DNA of 64,000 nucleotides from Gluconacetobacter dulcium (lineage in GTDB: Bacteria; Pseudomonadota; Alphaproteobacteria; Acetobacterales; Acetobacteraceae), in assembly GCF_014174165.1 (NCBI RefSeq), contig NZ_JABEQN010000022.1:1-64000 (forward strand). The letters are read 5' to 3'. Shown here piece by piece: positions 56,295 to 64,000 of this stretch (position 1 is the stretch's first letter; each line of letters opens with the position of its first letter). Below the pieces are notes generated by a model, which searched no databases, was not told the origin of the DNA, and worked only from the letters and a program-made list of their open reading frames with translations. The position numbers were made by a program, and so were the translations under genes.

Positions 56295-56429
56295 TCTATC
56301 CACGACTGGTACCTCGTTATTCGATTTGAAACCACACATCATCCGCGGCATGAGCGTCGTCCACTGGGCTTCGCTCATGCACCGTTGAATACCAAAATGG
56401 TTCGTACGTTGATGGAACACCGCGATGCC

Positions 56430-56469
56430 AGAGCATTTCCACCGAAAGCCGGTTTGGTTGAAATGCTCT
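56430..56469. repeat. Inverted repeat AGAGCATTTC / GAAATGCTCT
   Basis: Ten-base perfect arms around a 20-base spacer that extends the pairing partly (ACC...GGT). This resembles short extragenic palindromes dispersed in alphaproteobacterial genomes. It may also terminate the upstream glycosyltransferase transcript. Confidence 0.6.
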
Positions 56470-56571
56470 AGTTCATTGTTTTCATGAGAATCTTCACCTA
56501 TTTGAATGCACGCATTCAACAGGATCTGCTTGTCTTATGACTGTGCTGTCGCCGTGTGCGATAAAGGACCG

Positions 56572-56601
56572 TTGAGCCGAGGGTGTCCACCCCCGGCTCA
56601 A
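56572..56601. repeat. Long hairpin TTGAGCCGAGGGTG / ACCCCCGGCTCAA
   Basis: A 30-base near-perfect stem-loop with a very short loop. It sits in GC-rich sequence between A+T-rich genes. It could be a terminator or part of an IS end. No transposase reading frame is nearby. Confidence 0.55.
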
Positions 56602-56765
56602 CAGGAAGGGGACGGGTCGGGATCTTCCACGCCATGACGGGCCGAGTTAGAGTAAGGCCACCCCTTCTTTTCCTTGTGCCCTGAACAGATACCGGGGGGA
56701 TGGCGCCCCGGATGACAAGCATAGGACATTGAAAAGATGGCGCAACGTGAGGATTCCAACCTCTT

Positions 56766-56860
56766 TCAGAGCCTGACCGAAAATGCGCCCTGGTGGCGTG
56801 TCCTCCGCGCGTTTCCTGCGCTTCGGTGCTCACGGCCAGTAACCGGCCATCCATCACTCC
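56766..56860. repeat. Dispersed repeat copy
   Basis: Begins TCAGAGCCTGACCGAAAATG and continues CGCCCTGGTGGCG; the first 33 bases differ from the copy at 63961 by one base. The following GTTTCCTGCGCTTCGG part resembles 18247-18308 and 59371-59420. Confidence 0.7.
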
Positions 56861-57195
56861 GTCGGCGACGATCCGATCGTCAGCCGAGAGGACGTAATCG
56901 ACACCGTTCAGGCTTAAGAACAGACGAGCTAACGTGTCGTATAACGGAATAATCAGTATGTATTGACGAATATCAAGAAAACATAGGAAATTCCGCGTCG
57001 GATCATCCGCAAAATAACCTTGCAGACAGGGCTTAAATAGAAGCCACACCCCCTGTATAAAGCGATATTGCAAAGAGACGAGGCGACACCCTATAGGCAC
57101 TTTCTGGACACAAATAAAATAATGATATATAATAAGAAATGAGTCGTTTTCGACATTTTTGCATAGATTGTTTATTGTTCAATAAGGACCCCAGA

Positions 57196-57930
57196 ATGAA
57201 ATTCATTGTTATAAATCGACAGGATGCAAGAGGTCAATACACCATCTTCAGACAGTCAAATGAGCACCTCCCCAACATCGAACGCTTCGAAGCCATAATA
57301 TATAAAGAAGAAGACAGGCAAGGTCTTATCAATAATGGCCTTATACATGAAAATTTTCATTGCACTCCTTTGAATTTAAGCCAGATTTTATCACACACAC
57401 TTCTATGGTCATCCGCAATTTCACAGCAGGCTTCGCTGCTCATCATGGAAGACAATGCGCTTCTATGCCAGAATTTCCCCGAGCAATGCCAAAAAATACT
57501 CGAAACATTGAATGATGACTGGGACATCGTTCTTTTTGGCTATAACTTTGAATCACCCTGCCTCATCAATGCGCTACCGGGCGTCTCGCCCTGCGGTTTG
57601 AGTTTTAACCATCAGAAAATGCGCGACGCGGCTTTTACATGGCGTAACCGCTCTGTGGAAACAAACGCTTATCCACTCTTACATGCTCAAGGCATCTATT
57701 GCTACGCAATATCTCCACGAGGAGCCAAGCGGCTATTGGAAGCCTGCCTACCATTGCGTCCCTTCTCCCACACAGACCAGGCATTCAGCCTTGATGGACT
57801 AATGTCCATACTCTACCCCCATATCCAGGCATTTTCCGCCTTTCCACCAATCGCCATTACCGGAAACGCCAACAGTACAGAAGCTTATTTCAAGGAAATG
57901 ATGGAAGAAAAGCCGTCCGTTTCCATATAG
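57196..57930 (+). CDS. GT25-family glycosyltransferase
   Basis: A 244-residue protein of the LOS/LPS glycosyltransferase family 25. The start MKFIVINRQDARGQYTIFRQ, the central ASLLIMEDNALLCQNFPEQC (acidic ExD motif), DIVLFGYNFE and YCYAISPRGAKRLLEACLPL are typical. AAGGA sits 7 bases before ATG 57196. It is 12 bases upstream of the next transferase. GT25 enzymes usually add galactose or glucose to surface oligosaccharides. Confidence 0.8.
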   Translation: MKFIVINRQDARGQYTIFRQSNEHLPNIERFEAIIYKEEDRQGLINNGLIHENFHCTPLNLSQILSHTLLWSSAISQQASLLIMEDNALLCQNFPEQCQKILETLNDDWDIVLFGYNFESPCLINALPGVSPCGLSFNHQKMRDAAFTWRNRSVETNAYPLLHAQGIYCYAISPRGAKRLLEACLPLRPFSHTDQAFSLDGLMSILYPHIQAFSAFPPIAITGNANSTEAYFKEMMEEKPSVSI

Positions 57931-57942
57931 GATAAAAATACA

Positions 57943-59142
57943 ATGCGCTTTATTTATCTCGACTGCAGCCTGATCAAAACGGCCGGACATCATTATAATT
58001 TCTGCAAACGCATAATTGGCATGGCCGAAGAGGCTAATATCCCCGTCAAAATCCTGGCAAACAGCTCTCTTGAAACTGATCTCATCGAAGAATTGAATGC
58101 GGTTCCCTATTTCCGTTACCATGCCTACTGGGCTCCGTCGAAGTTGGAGTCCATGCGATCAGCTCTTACGGCCATGGAAACAGTCAGGCAAGCGACGCTT
58201 GAAGAACTGATGGGCATTTCAGGCATTCGCTCCGATGACATCATCTATGTGAACTCCGTTTTGCCGGCTCAGTTACTCGCACTCAATCAATGGGCACAGT
58301 CTTTGGGGCCGGATGCCCCCACGATCATTGCCGAAGTCTTTTTCAAAACAAGCGTTACATTCAATGAGCAGACTTACACCGAACATAGCGATAATATCGT
58401 GGACAATTTATGGCTTTATATCGGAGATATTTTACCAAAACCTGAGAAATTGAATTTTAACCTGATATCTTTCGACCCCAAGGTCAGTGATATTTATAGC
58501 CGCATTTTACGACAACCTGTTTTCACTCTCACGAATCCACTCAGTATATTGTCTCCCCCCCAAAATCGAACCGGGAAAAAGATTATAACCGTCGGGCTCG
58601 GAGGGCATCAGCGCTACCAAAAAGGCTACCACCATATGGTCGGTATTCTTTGCAATTTTCTTCAGGAAACAGGGTGGGACAATGTAAGATTCCGCCTCCA
58701 TCATTCATCTCCTGATGAAATGCATGATGTCCAGCAGGCATTGCGCGAGTTGACGCAACTCGATCAGCGTATAGAACTGGTAGAAGGACCTCTCACAGTA
58801 GATGAGTGGAATGCATTCATTGATTCCTTGGATATCGTCCTTTGTCCCTATGAACCAGTCGCCTACAAAGGATCCTGGTCAGGCTTGGTCCGTGAGGCTT
58901 TGTCCTGTGGATCGCCGGTTATTGTCCCAAGAGACTCCGTAAGCGCAGATTTTCTCTCTAAAAAACACGTTCTTTTTGAAGATTTCGCGGAATGGACGGT
59001 CTCTGACATATTTGAGGCCCTGAAAAAAATCGTCAATGACTATGACCGGTATGCAAGCAGCACGTATAAGGCGGCCAAGCTTTTATATGAAAACGAACAT
59101 GAGGCTAACATCGTTAAAGAAATCATAGAAAAATTCATATAA
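57943..59142 (+). CDS. GT-B-fold glycosyltransferase (GT4-like)
   Basis: A 399-residue protein. The N-terminal half starts RFIYLDCSLIKTAGHHYNFC with an HH acceptor-side motif. The C-terminal half has IITVGLGGHQRYQKGYHHMV, IELVEGPLTVDEWNAFIDSL, DIVLCPYEPVAYKGSWSGLV and REALSCGSPVIVP, matching the donor-binding E-rich end of GT4/GT1 enzymes. Follows the GT25 gene by 12 bases. Substrate unknown. Confidence 0.75.
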   Translation: MRFIYLDCSLIKTAGHHYNFCKRIIGMAEEANIPVKILANSSLETDLIEELNAVPYFRYHAYWAPSKLESMRSALTAMETVRQATLEELMGISGIRSDDIIYVNSVLPAQLLALNQWAQSLGPDAPTIIAEVFFKTSVTFNEQTYTEHSDNIVDNLWLYIGDILPKPEKLNFNLISFDPKVSDIYSRILRQPVFTLTNPLSILSPPQNRTGKKIITVGLGGHQRYQKGYHHMVGILCNFLQETGWDNVRFRLHHSSPDEMHDVQQALRELTQLDQRIELVEGPLTVDEWNAFIDSLDIVLCPYEPVAYKGSWSGLVREALSCGSPVIVPRDSVSADFLSKKHVLFEDFAEWTVSDIFEALKKIVNDYDRYASSTYKAAKLLYENEHEANIVKEIIEKFI

Positions 59143-59678
59143 AAATTTGATTTATTCCGAATCAATGCTTGGCATGTTTCTAAAGAAAAAAATACCAGAT
59201 GGCTTTTATGGCAGCCAATAGCGACATGGCCCCTGAAAAAGAACCAGACGTTACGCCCATCTCCATTATACGATGGAGATGGGACACCGAGCATCGAAAT
59301 CCGGAAAATGCGTGTTCCGGACCGACCGGGTAGGGTCTACTGAAACCCTCGCCTGAAAACACATAATAGAGGCGATCAGGCGCGTATTTCCTATGCTTCA
59401 CGGCCGCCGGCCATCAAGGCCATTCCGATGCTCTACAACACACGACGAGCATATCCCTGACAGACTCTCACTCATCAACTCATGCCCAGGCAGAGCTTAT
59501 TCGTGAAGACGACGCTCCATCGCCACCCAGGCTATACGCACAGGGATGGTGTACCACCCTTACCTCCATAGATCCGACACGAAATATGCATTGATGAGCG
59601 AAAGCGACCGGAGAGAGTCCTCCTTCCTCACATTACTGAACAATGCCCGCCGCGCCGCACCGACCACCAGGATCCAGC
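59143..59678. other. Non-coding gap between convergent glycan genes
   Basis: Holds the hairpin at 59256-59283 and a diverged dispersed-repeat copy at 59371-59420 (GCGATCAGGCGCGTATTTCC). I see no gene. The 3' half is moderately GC-rich and could be a remnant of an inserted element. Confidence 0.5.
59256..59283 (+). terminator. Hairpin after the GT25/GT4 pair
   Basis: CCCATCTCCAT and ATGGAGATGGG form a perfect 11-bp stem with a 6-base loop, 113 bases after the stop. No T tract. Confidence 0.55.
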
Positions 59679-61058
59679 TTATGGTTTAAAACTCGACACG
59701 ATGTTCTCTATGATTATTTCTTCTGCCCTCTTTTCAAACGGAAAGAGAACCTTCATTAATTTTTTGCGGTTTTCAGCGTAAGGGTCTTGCAGAGTTCCAT
59801 TTTTATAACTTGATACAATAGTCTTCATGCTTGAAAAATCATGAACGACATGCGCACACGATTTGGCCAGTCTTCCAATGTCATTAAGCGGCGCATGTCG
59901 GCCGGAGTCAAAAAATACCAGAGGCTTGCCGAATATCGGATACTCAACAAGGAACGAAATTCCGTCTGTGATCATAATATCTGAAGCCGAAAACAGGCCG
60001 CCATACCGTCCGTCTGCACAAGTACAATTTTCAAGAGACAGCCATTTTTTCATAAAATGGTCGACCTGCTCCTGTGTCATAATACGCCGATTGACAACGC
60101 TTTTGAGCAGTTCCGGATGCGGTTTGAAAACAAATTCCATGTCGGGTGACGAAGCAGCCCACTCAAGAAAGTTTTCGTATATTTCGTCAAATGTTCCAAA
60201 ATTCAACCATGCGTCCTTGACGGAATGATGAGGAGACCAGATGACCCGGAACGGCCGTTGTCCCGACTGCTGACGATCGGGAAACGGCCATGCAGGCGCT
60301 TCGTCAAGAAGGCTCTGAAACTTTGGGTATCCCGATAGAACCAATTTCCCTGGTACAGAATGTTGAAAAGACTGAAATTTTTCCAACGCATATTCTGTTT
60401 CGCAAAATATTCTCCAGGCTCTTCTATGATACGGCGTATCGCACGAAAGTGCATTCGGCTTTTCTTCCTCATCACCACTCGTAGAATATTTTTCAAGGAT
60501 GATAACGCCATACGGAACAACGCAAATCCGGGAGAAACTCAGATATTCGGACGAAAAGGCAGGAGGATAAAGATTGTCCCACTGCGACTGGCGAAAAACG
60601 ATATCTGGAGCCAGATCGCGAAGAATCTCTAACGCCGCGAAAGAATCTTCCATGTCAAAGCGAAGATGGGGAATGTTAAGCCGCATAAGCTCGTCGCTGA
60701 CGCGCTGCTCACCACAAAAATATCCGTCTCCTCCAAGGTGGCGATCGAGCGTTACGACGATTGGGTCAAAATAATCATTGCGCAGCATTTCCTTATACAA
60801 GGGAAACAATGCGTCCCATTGCTCGATAAGCTGAATAATAAAAACGCATCTTATTTTTTGTGGAGATGATTTTTTTTGCGAAGCCGATAACGCCTGAATA
60901 AATTTCCTTGACTGAACGACTTGATTATTCATATCTATCAAAATATTAGAGAATGCAACAATAGTATTTTGTATATTTTCTTGCTTTTCAGACAAAGTTA
61001 AAATAGCACGAGACATGGAATTAAGAACCAAAGCAAGTTGATTTTCGTTTCCAGACAT
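59679..61058 (-). CDS. TagF/TagB-like polyol-phosphate transferase
   Basis: A 459-residue protein. An N-terminal segment of about 60 residues looks coiled-coil (SEKQENIQNTIVAFSNILID). The catalytic part has IWSPHHSVKDAWLNFGTFDE, EFVFKPHPELL and ASDIMITDGISFLVEYPIFG, then FFDSGRHAPLNDIG. These match the CDP-glycerol/CDP-ribitol phosphotransferase family (HH and KPHP histidines, SDxxS-type motif). The neighbouring CDP-ribitol synthase suggests ribitol-phosphate is transferred. It is transcribed toward the other glycosyltransferases. Confidence 0.78.
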   Translation of the reverse strand: MSGNENQLALVLNSMSRAILTLSEKQENIQNTIVAFSNILIDMNNQVVQSRKFIQALSASQKKSSPQKIRCVFIIQLIEQWDALFPLYKEMLRNDYFDPIVVTLDRHLGGDGYFCGEQRVSDELMRLNIPHLRFDMEDSFAALEILRDLAPDIVFRQSQWDNLYPPAFSSEYLSFSRICVVPYGVIILEKYSTSGDEEEKPNALSCDTPYHRRAWRIFCETEYALEKFQSFQHSVPGKLVLSGYPKFQSLLDEAPAWPFPDRQQSGQRPFRVIWSPHHSVKDAWLNFGTFDEIYENFLEWAASSPDMEFVFKPHPELLKSVVNRRIMTQEQVDHFMKKWLSLENCTCADGRYGGLFSASDIMITDGISFLVEYPIFGKPLVFFDSGRHAPLNDIGRLAKSCAHVVHDFSSMKTIVSSYKNGTLQDPYAENRKKLMKVLFPFEKRAEEIIIENIVSSFKP

Positions 61059-61500
61059 GATGAACCATCCAAATTTTTCGTAAATTCTGACAAATATTAA
61101 TCCAATCCAGACGCATTCAAAACCCCCCTTCATCGATCCGAAGCCCACTTCTTTTTAGGATCGGAGACTATTTCATACAGCCCCGATGCTGAGTGGAAGC
61201 CTGGTGCCCGTCACCAGTCTGGCGGGGGTTTGCGAGGGTTCGGAGTAGAAGCCCTGTGGACAATGGCGCTGGCAGAAAGCCGCCGTCAGGGCCTCACCGT
61301 CCAAGCTTTGAAGCAACTTCTCAAAGCATCCGATAGGCCCCGGTCAGACGATCAGTCGGCACAAGTCCAAAATCCAGGGAGACGGGGGAGGACAATGATC
61401 GTCCAGGCTGCTATGATCTTGCCACGATATCGCAAAACCTTCGACTACCCAGCTTTTCCGGTCATCGTTGATGAATATTTTGAAAGTGTCGGAATATATA
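61059..61500. other. Divergent region between the TagF-like and CDP-ribitol genes
   Basis: Contains promoters for both directions presumably. The 61170-61420 part is GC-rich with a frame reading LWTMALAESRRQGLTVQALK, which may be a relic of an inserted element; it has no start or known domain. Confidence 0.45.
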
Positions 61501-62898
61501 ATGGAACGCAATGTAAAAACTGTTGCTATCATTCTGGCGGGCGGAAGCGGCACTCGGTTTGGCAGCGATGTTCCAAAGCAGTTTACAAAACTATCCGGTC
61601 GCACGATTCTCGAGCGCACAATTGATATCTTTGAAAAATCAAACAATATAGACGAAATAATAATTGTTTCAATAAGCGATTATTTCTTTCATATTTCCAA
61701 TATGATAAATAATAATAAATGGAAAAAAATAAAATCCATCGTTTCGGGAGGCAATAGCAGAGTCGAATCGACCCTGTCTGCTTTGAACGAGATCTCAAAA
61801 TATCAATATTCAGATGCAAATATTCTCATACACGACGCCGTTCGTCCTTTTGTAAGCGAAAAAATATTGTCAGCCTGCGTCGAAGCTTTGCAAAAATTTC
61901 CCGCCGTTGATACGGCAATTCCATCTTCCGACACGATCGTCGTTGTCGACCATGAAAGCATGGCGTCTGCTTTTCCCGACCGGAGCACACTACGACGGGG
62001 ACAAACCCCACAAGGGTTCCACCTCAACCTCCTGCAGAAGGCATACGATAAGATAAGAGAAGGCACTGATTTCAATACGTTCACATGTGACTGCGGCGTC
62101 GTCAAATCCATGTTTCCCGACGTAAATATGGCCGTCGTTCACGGAGATGAAAGAAATATAAAAATAACAAATCCCATAGATATCTTTATGGCAGAAACTT
62201 TAATCTATATGGATAAAGAAAATATAGATTTTAAAGAAGATTTAAAAAATCTTGAAGAAAAAAACATCGTCATTTTTGGTGGAAGAAGCGGAATAGGAAA
62301 ATCCATCCGTGATATAGCGATGAGTTATGGAGCAAACACATTCTCGGCCAGTCGCTCCGAGAATGCGGTCGACGTTTCGGACATCAAATCCATATCTTCT
62401 TTTCTTGAAAAGATCCGCGAGAAGGTAGGGACAATAGATGCTGTCATCAACACGTCCGGAATCATGTTCCGAGAAGAATTCTCACTTTCTTCCTATCAGA
62501 AAATTCAGGAAATGGTGGATACGAATTATATGGGAACAATCAACGTTGCCCTCATGTCGCGACAACACCTCTTACATTCCCAAGGTTGCCTGATCAATTT
62601 TTCATCCAGTTCTTATACGCGAGGGCGCTCACTTTATGCCGTATACTCGTCCACGAAGGCAGCGGTTGTAAACATTTCTCAGGCCCTCTCAGAAGAGTGG
62701 CAGGAAGACGGCATAAGAGTTCATTGCATTTGCCCGGAGCGCACCGACACCCCCATGCGAATACAGAATTTTGGTGTAGAGACCCCTTCCACGCTTTTGT
62801 CGCCCGACGCGGTCGCAAGAAAAACACTACAGACTCTTTTGTTGCCCGAAACAGGCCTCATCGTTGGCGTCAAATTAAGTTTGGACGAAAAAAACTGA
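61501..62898 (+). CDS. Bifunctional ribitol-5-phosphate cytidylyltransferase / SDR reductase (Bcs1-like)
   Basis: A 465-residue fusion. Residues about 1-235 are an IspD/TarI-type cytidylyltransferase: IILAGGSGTRFGSDVPKQF, ILIHDAVRPFVSE, TLRRGQTPQGFHLNLL and NIKITNPIDIFMAE. Residues about 245-465 are a short-chain reductase: NIVIFGGRSGIGKSIRD, INTSGIMFREEF, LINFSSSSYTRGRSLYAVYS with the YxxxK and HCICPERTDTPM. Haemophilus Bcs1/Acs1 have this same order and length and make CDP-ribitol from ribulose 5-phosphate and CTP. So CDP-ribitol synthesis is the most likely role. The start at 61501 has CGGA upstream. Confidence 0.85.
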   Translation: MERNVKTVAIILAGGSGTRFGSDVPKQFTKLSGRTILERTIDIFEKSNNIDEIIIVSISDYFFHISNMINNNKWKKIKSIVSGGNSRVESTLSALNEISKYQYSDANILIHDAVRPFVSEKILSACVEALQKFPAVDTAIPSSDTIVVVDHESMASAFPDRSTLRRGQTPQGFHLNLLQKAYDKIREGTDFNTFTCDCGVVKSMFPDVNMAVVHGDERNIKITNPIDIFMAETLIYMDKENIDFKEDLKNLEEKNIVIFGGRSGIGKSIRDIAMSYGANTFSASRSENAVDVSDIKSISSFLEKIREKVGTIDAVINTSGIMFREEFSLSSYQKIQEMVDTNYMGTINVALMSRQHLLHSQGCLINFSSSSYTRGRSLYAVYSSTKAAVVNISQALSEEWQEDGIRVHCICPERTDTPMRIQNFGVETPSTLLSPDAVARKTLQTLLLPETGLIVGVKLSLDEKN

Positions 62899-62999
62899 CA
62901 GTTATCATAAGATAATTCAATGGCTTCAGGATACCCGTAGGATATCACTGCCTCGCAAGGCGCGCTTTGTCAGAGTCTTTCTGGCACTGCGCGCAGGTG

Positions 63000-63067
63000 G
63001 GCAGGAAGGCAGGAAGGCAGGAAGGCAGGAAGGCAGGAAGGCAGGAAGGCAGGAAGGCAGGAAGGCA
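63000..63067. repeat. 8.5 copies of the octanucleotide GGCAGGAA
   Basis: Eight exact units (63000-63063) plus GGCA. The unit length is not a multiple of three. It lies about 130 bases before the methyltransferase start; an in-frame stop at 63166-63168 prevents readthrough into that gene. A plus-strand open frame spans it (GRKAGRQE repeats) but has no coding support. Copy-number change could alter promoter spacing or leader RNA. Confidence 0.95.
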
Positions 63068-63198
63068 CGGCGGATCACCATCCACACACATTTTCAAACG
63101 GGTTCTTACAATTCCCAAGAAAATAATGTCTCTTGCATCATCATGCGTATATATACATTATTTCATAAAATTATTTTCTCCACGAGGAATATGACAGT

Positions 63199-63783
63199 AT
63201 GAAAACGGCATCCTTCACAGAAGACTGGTTCAGCAGGAGTATTCCTTCATGGGATATTATATTTTCCTCTATGAAATCCCCCAAATTTTTTCTCGAAATC
63301 GGATCACATGAAGGCAGATCAGCCTGTTATATGATCGCAAAGGCGAAAAATGACATAGATATAACATGCATAGATATTTGGGAAGACTATGAAGTAGAAC
63401 AGCGATTTGACAATAATATTGATTTTTTCATCTCAAATTCAAAAAATAGTATAAATATAAATAAAATAAAATCGAAATCAAAAGAATATCTCATAAAACT
63501 TTTATCAGAAGGCCATGCTGGCAAGTTCGACTTTATCTACGTGGATGGATCACATACATCTCAAGATGTCTTGTATGATGCGATCCTCGCTCTCGACCTC
63601 CTGAAAGTCGGCGGCTTTCTTGTATTTGATGACTATCTCTGGTTCGATCCTAAATATTGTTCCAACGACTTCAACGACACTCCAAAGCCGGCAATAGACG
63701 CATTTACAAATATATATCGCAACAGGTTACAAATTATAGCCAATATGCCGCTATACCAGTTGTATGCTATAAAAATAAAATAG
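63199..63783 (+). CDS. Class I SAM-dependent methyltransferase (Methyltransf_24-like)
   Basis: A 194-residue enzyme. Motif I is FLEIGSHEGRSACYMIAKA, followed by ITCIDIWEDYEVEQRF. FDFIYVDGSHTSQDVLYDAI and VGGFLVFDDYLWFD match the group of small-molecule or sugar methyltransferases found in glycan clusters. GAGG is about 11 bases before the ATG. Strongly A+T-rich. Acceptor unknown; a glycan residue is plausible. Confidence 0.8.
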   Translation: MKTASFTEDWFSRSIPSWDIIFSSMKSPKFFLEIGSHEGRSACYMIAKAKNDIDITCIDIWEDYEVEQRFDNNIDFFISNSKNSININKIKSKSKEYLIKLLSEGHAGKFDFIYVDGSHTSQDVLYDAILALDLLKVGGFLVFDDYLWFDPKYCSNDFNDTPKPAIDAFTNIYRNRLQIIANMPLYQLYAIKIK

Positions 63784-63960
63784 CCACATCACGGTGAGAG
63801 AAAATTGAACAAAATATTCCTCATCAGAACAGTGATCTAGCGATCATATTCCCGATCGCTGGATATATGAATTGGGTGATGAGCAGCGTTAACGATGCTC
63901 ATCACCACCCTCAAGCGCCGCGATACGCATCAACAGATACTCACTCTTCTCTGCTCATGT
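63784..63960. other. Non-coding tail after the methyltransferase gene
   Basis: Contains the stem-loop at 63875-63906. No gene. Confidence 0.5.
63875..63906 (+). terminator. Perfect stem-loop after the methyltransferase gene
   Basis: GGTGATGAGCA and TGCTCATCACC pair perfectly, and the 10-base loop contains the palindrome CGTTAACG. It lies 92 bases after the stop. No T tract follows. Confidence 0.6.
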
Positions 63961-64000
63961 CAGAGCCTGACCGAATATGCGCCCTGGTGGCGATCCGACG
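63961..64000. repeat. Dispersed repeat copy, cut by the window end
   Basis: TCAGAGCCTGACCGAATATG then CGCCCTGGTGGCGATCCG. Nearly identical to 56766-56798, and its GGTGGCGATCCG continuation matches 18253-18264. Confidence 0.7.

Larger units (their letters stand above)
56295..57195. other. 900-base non-coding stretch with repeats and hairpins
   Basis: No gene I can support. It holds an inverted repeat (56430-56469), a large hairpin (56572-56601) and a dispersed repeat copy (56766-56860), all listed separately. The mixture of GC-rich repeats in an A+T-rich island suggests old insertions. The last 100 bases are A+T-rich and likely contain the promoter of the GT25 gene. Confidence 0.5.

Noticed and set aside
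56516-57100. Minus-strand 194-residue protein
   Set aside because: It spans the hairpin and dispersed repeat and shows no family features; more likely repeat sequence.
61230-61625. Plus-strand protein before the CDP-ribitol synthase
   Set aside because: It overlaps the start of the well-supported synthase in another frame and lacks a start signal.
63000-63067. CRISPR array
   Set aside because: The 8-bp units are directly abutting with no spacers; this is a simple tandem repeat.
62967-63194. Protein-coding gene made of GRKAGRQE repeats
   Set aside because: The frame exists only because of the tandem repeat; no ribosome binding site and no sensible protein outside the repeat.

Overview
The window looks like a chromosomal segment of an acetic acid bacterium (Acetobacteraceae, Gluconacetobacter/Komagataeibacter-like). 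This is an inference from the very GC-rich coding style, the alphaproteobacterial gene families and the mix of metal, sulfur and glycan genes; no rRNA or tRNA gene was found to confirm it. Most genes from 1 to about 55,200 are GC-rich. From about 55,200 to the end the sequence is clearly richer in A+T and holds surface-glycan genes, which suggests a horizontally acquired island.

Layout. 1-363: 5' part of pstC (phosphate uptake). 672-3254: a PAS-PAS-GAF-GGDEF-EAL cyclic-di-GMP protein. 3255-6508: a gene-poor stretch with small proteins and decayed reading frames. 6509-8443: a glycosyltransferase/metallophosphoesterase pair. 8649-13728: a complete vitamin B12 import operon (btuB-btuF-btuC-btuD) behind a cobalamin riboswitch with a recognisable promoter. 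13828-16170: an insertion-sequence graveyard (IS256-, IS3- and IS5-like pieces) with one AT-rich cargo gene and a broken histidine-phosphatase gene. 16152-20892: metal uptake (mntH; feoA-feoB-small Cys-rich protein).

20947-30309 is a minus-strand organosulfur acquisition cluster. It has three acyl-CoA-dehydrogenase-like flavin monooxygenases (one SfnB-like), an SsuABC-type ABC importer and a TonB receptor with a Met/His-rich N-terminus. 30525-35381 holds a deaminase, an ornithine-cyclodeaminase-family enzyme, a photolyase, a small orphan domain and a nitronate-monooxygenase-like protein.

35634-49104 is a fatty-acid beta-oxidation region: a TetR regulator, a chalcone-isomerase-like protein, a thioesterase, an acyl-CoA dehydrogenase, a two-domain FadB/FadN, a thiolase, EtfBA, FadL and FadD. 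Four matching 14-bp palindromes lie in its promoter regions (35437, 43223, 43438, 46030). They suggest one TetR regulon covering import, activation and oxidation of fatty acids, much like the FadR regulon of Bacillus subtilis.

49518-54545 encodes SCO1 facing a DUF2946 / TonB receptor / PepSY membrane-protein unit, probably for copper or iron. 54706 is a small acidic protein.

55362-63783 is the AT-rich glycan island: four predicted glycan transferases, including a TagF-like polyol-phosphate transferase, a bifunctional CDP-ribitol synthase of the Haemophilus Bcs1 kind, and a methyltransferase preceded by 8.5 copies of an 8-bp tandem repeat. Together these point to a ribitol-phosphate-containing surface glycan, unexpected in an alphaproteobacterium. 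Dispersed repeat copies and strong hairpins lie between the island genes.
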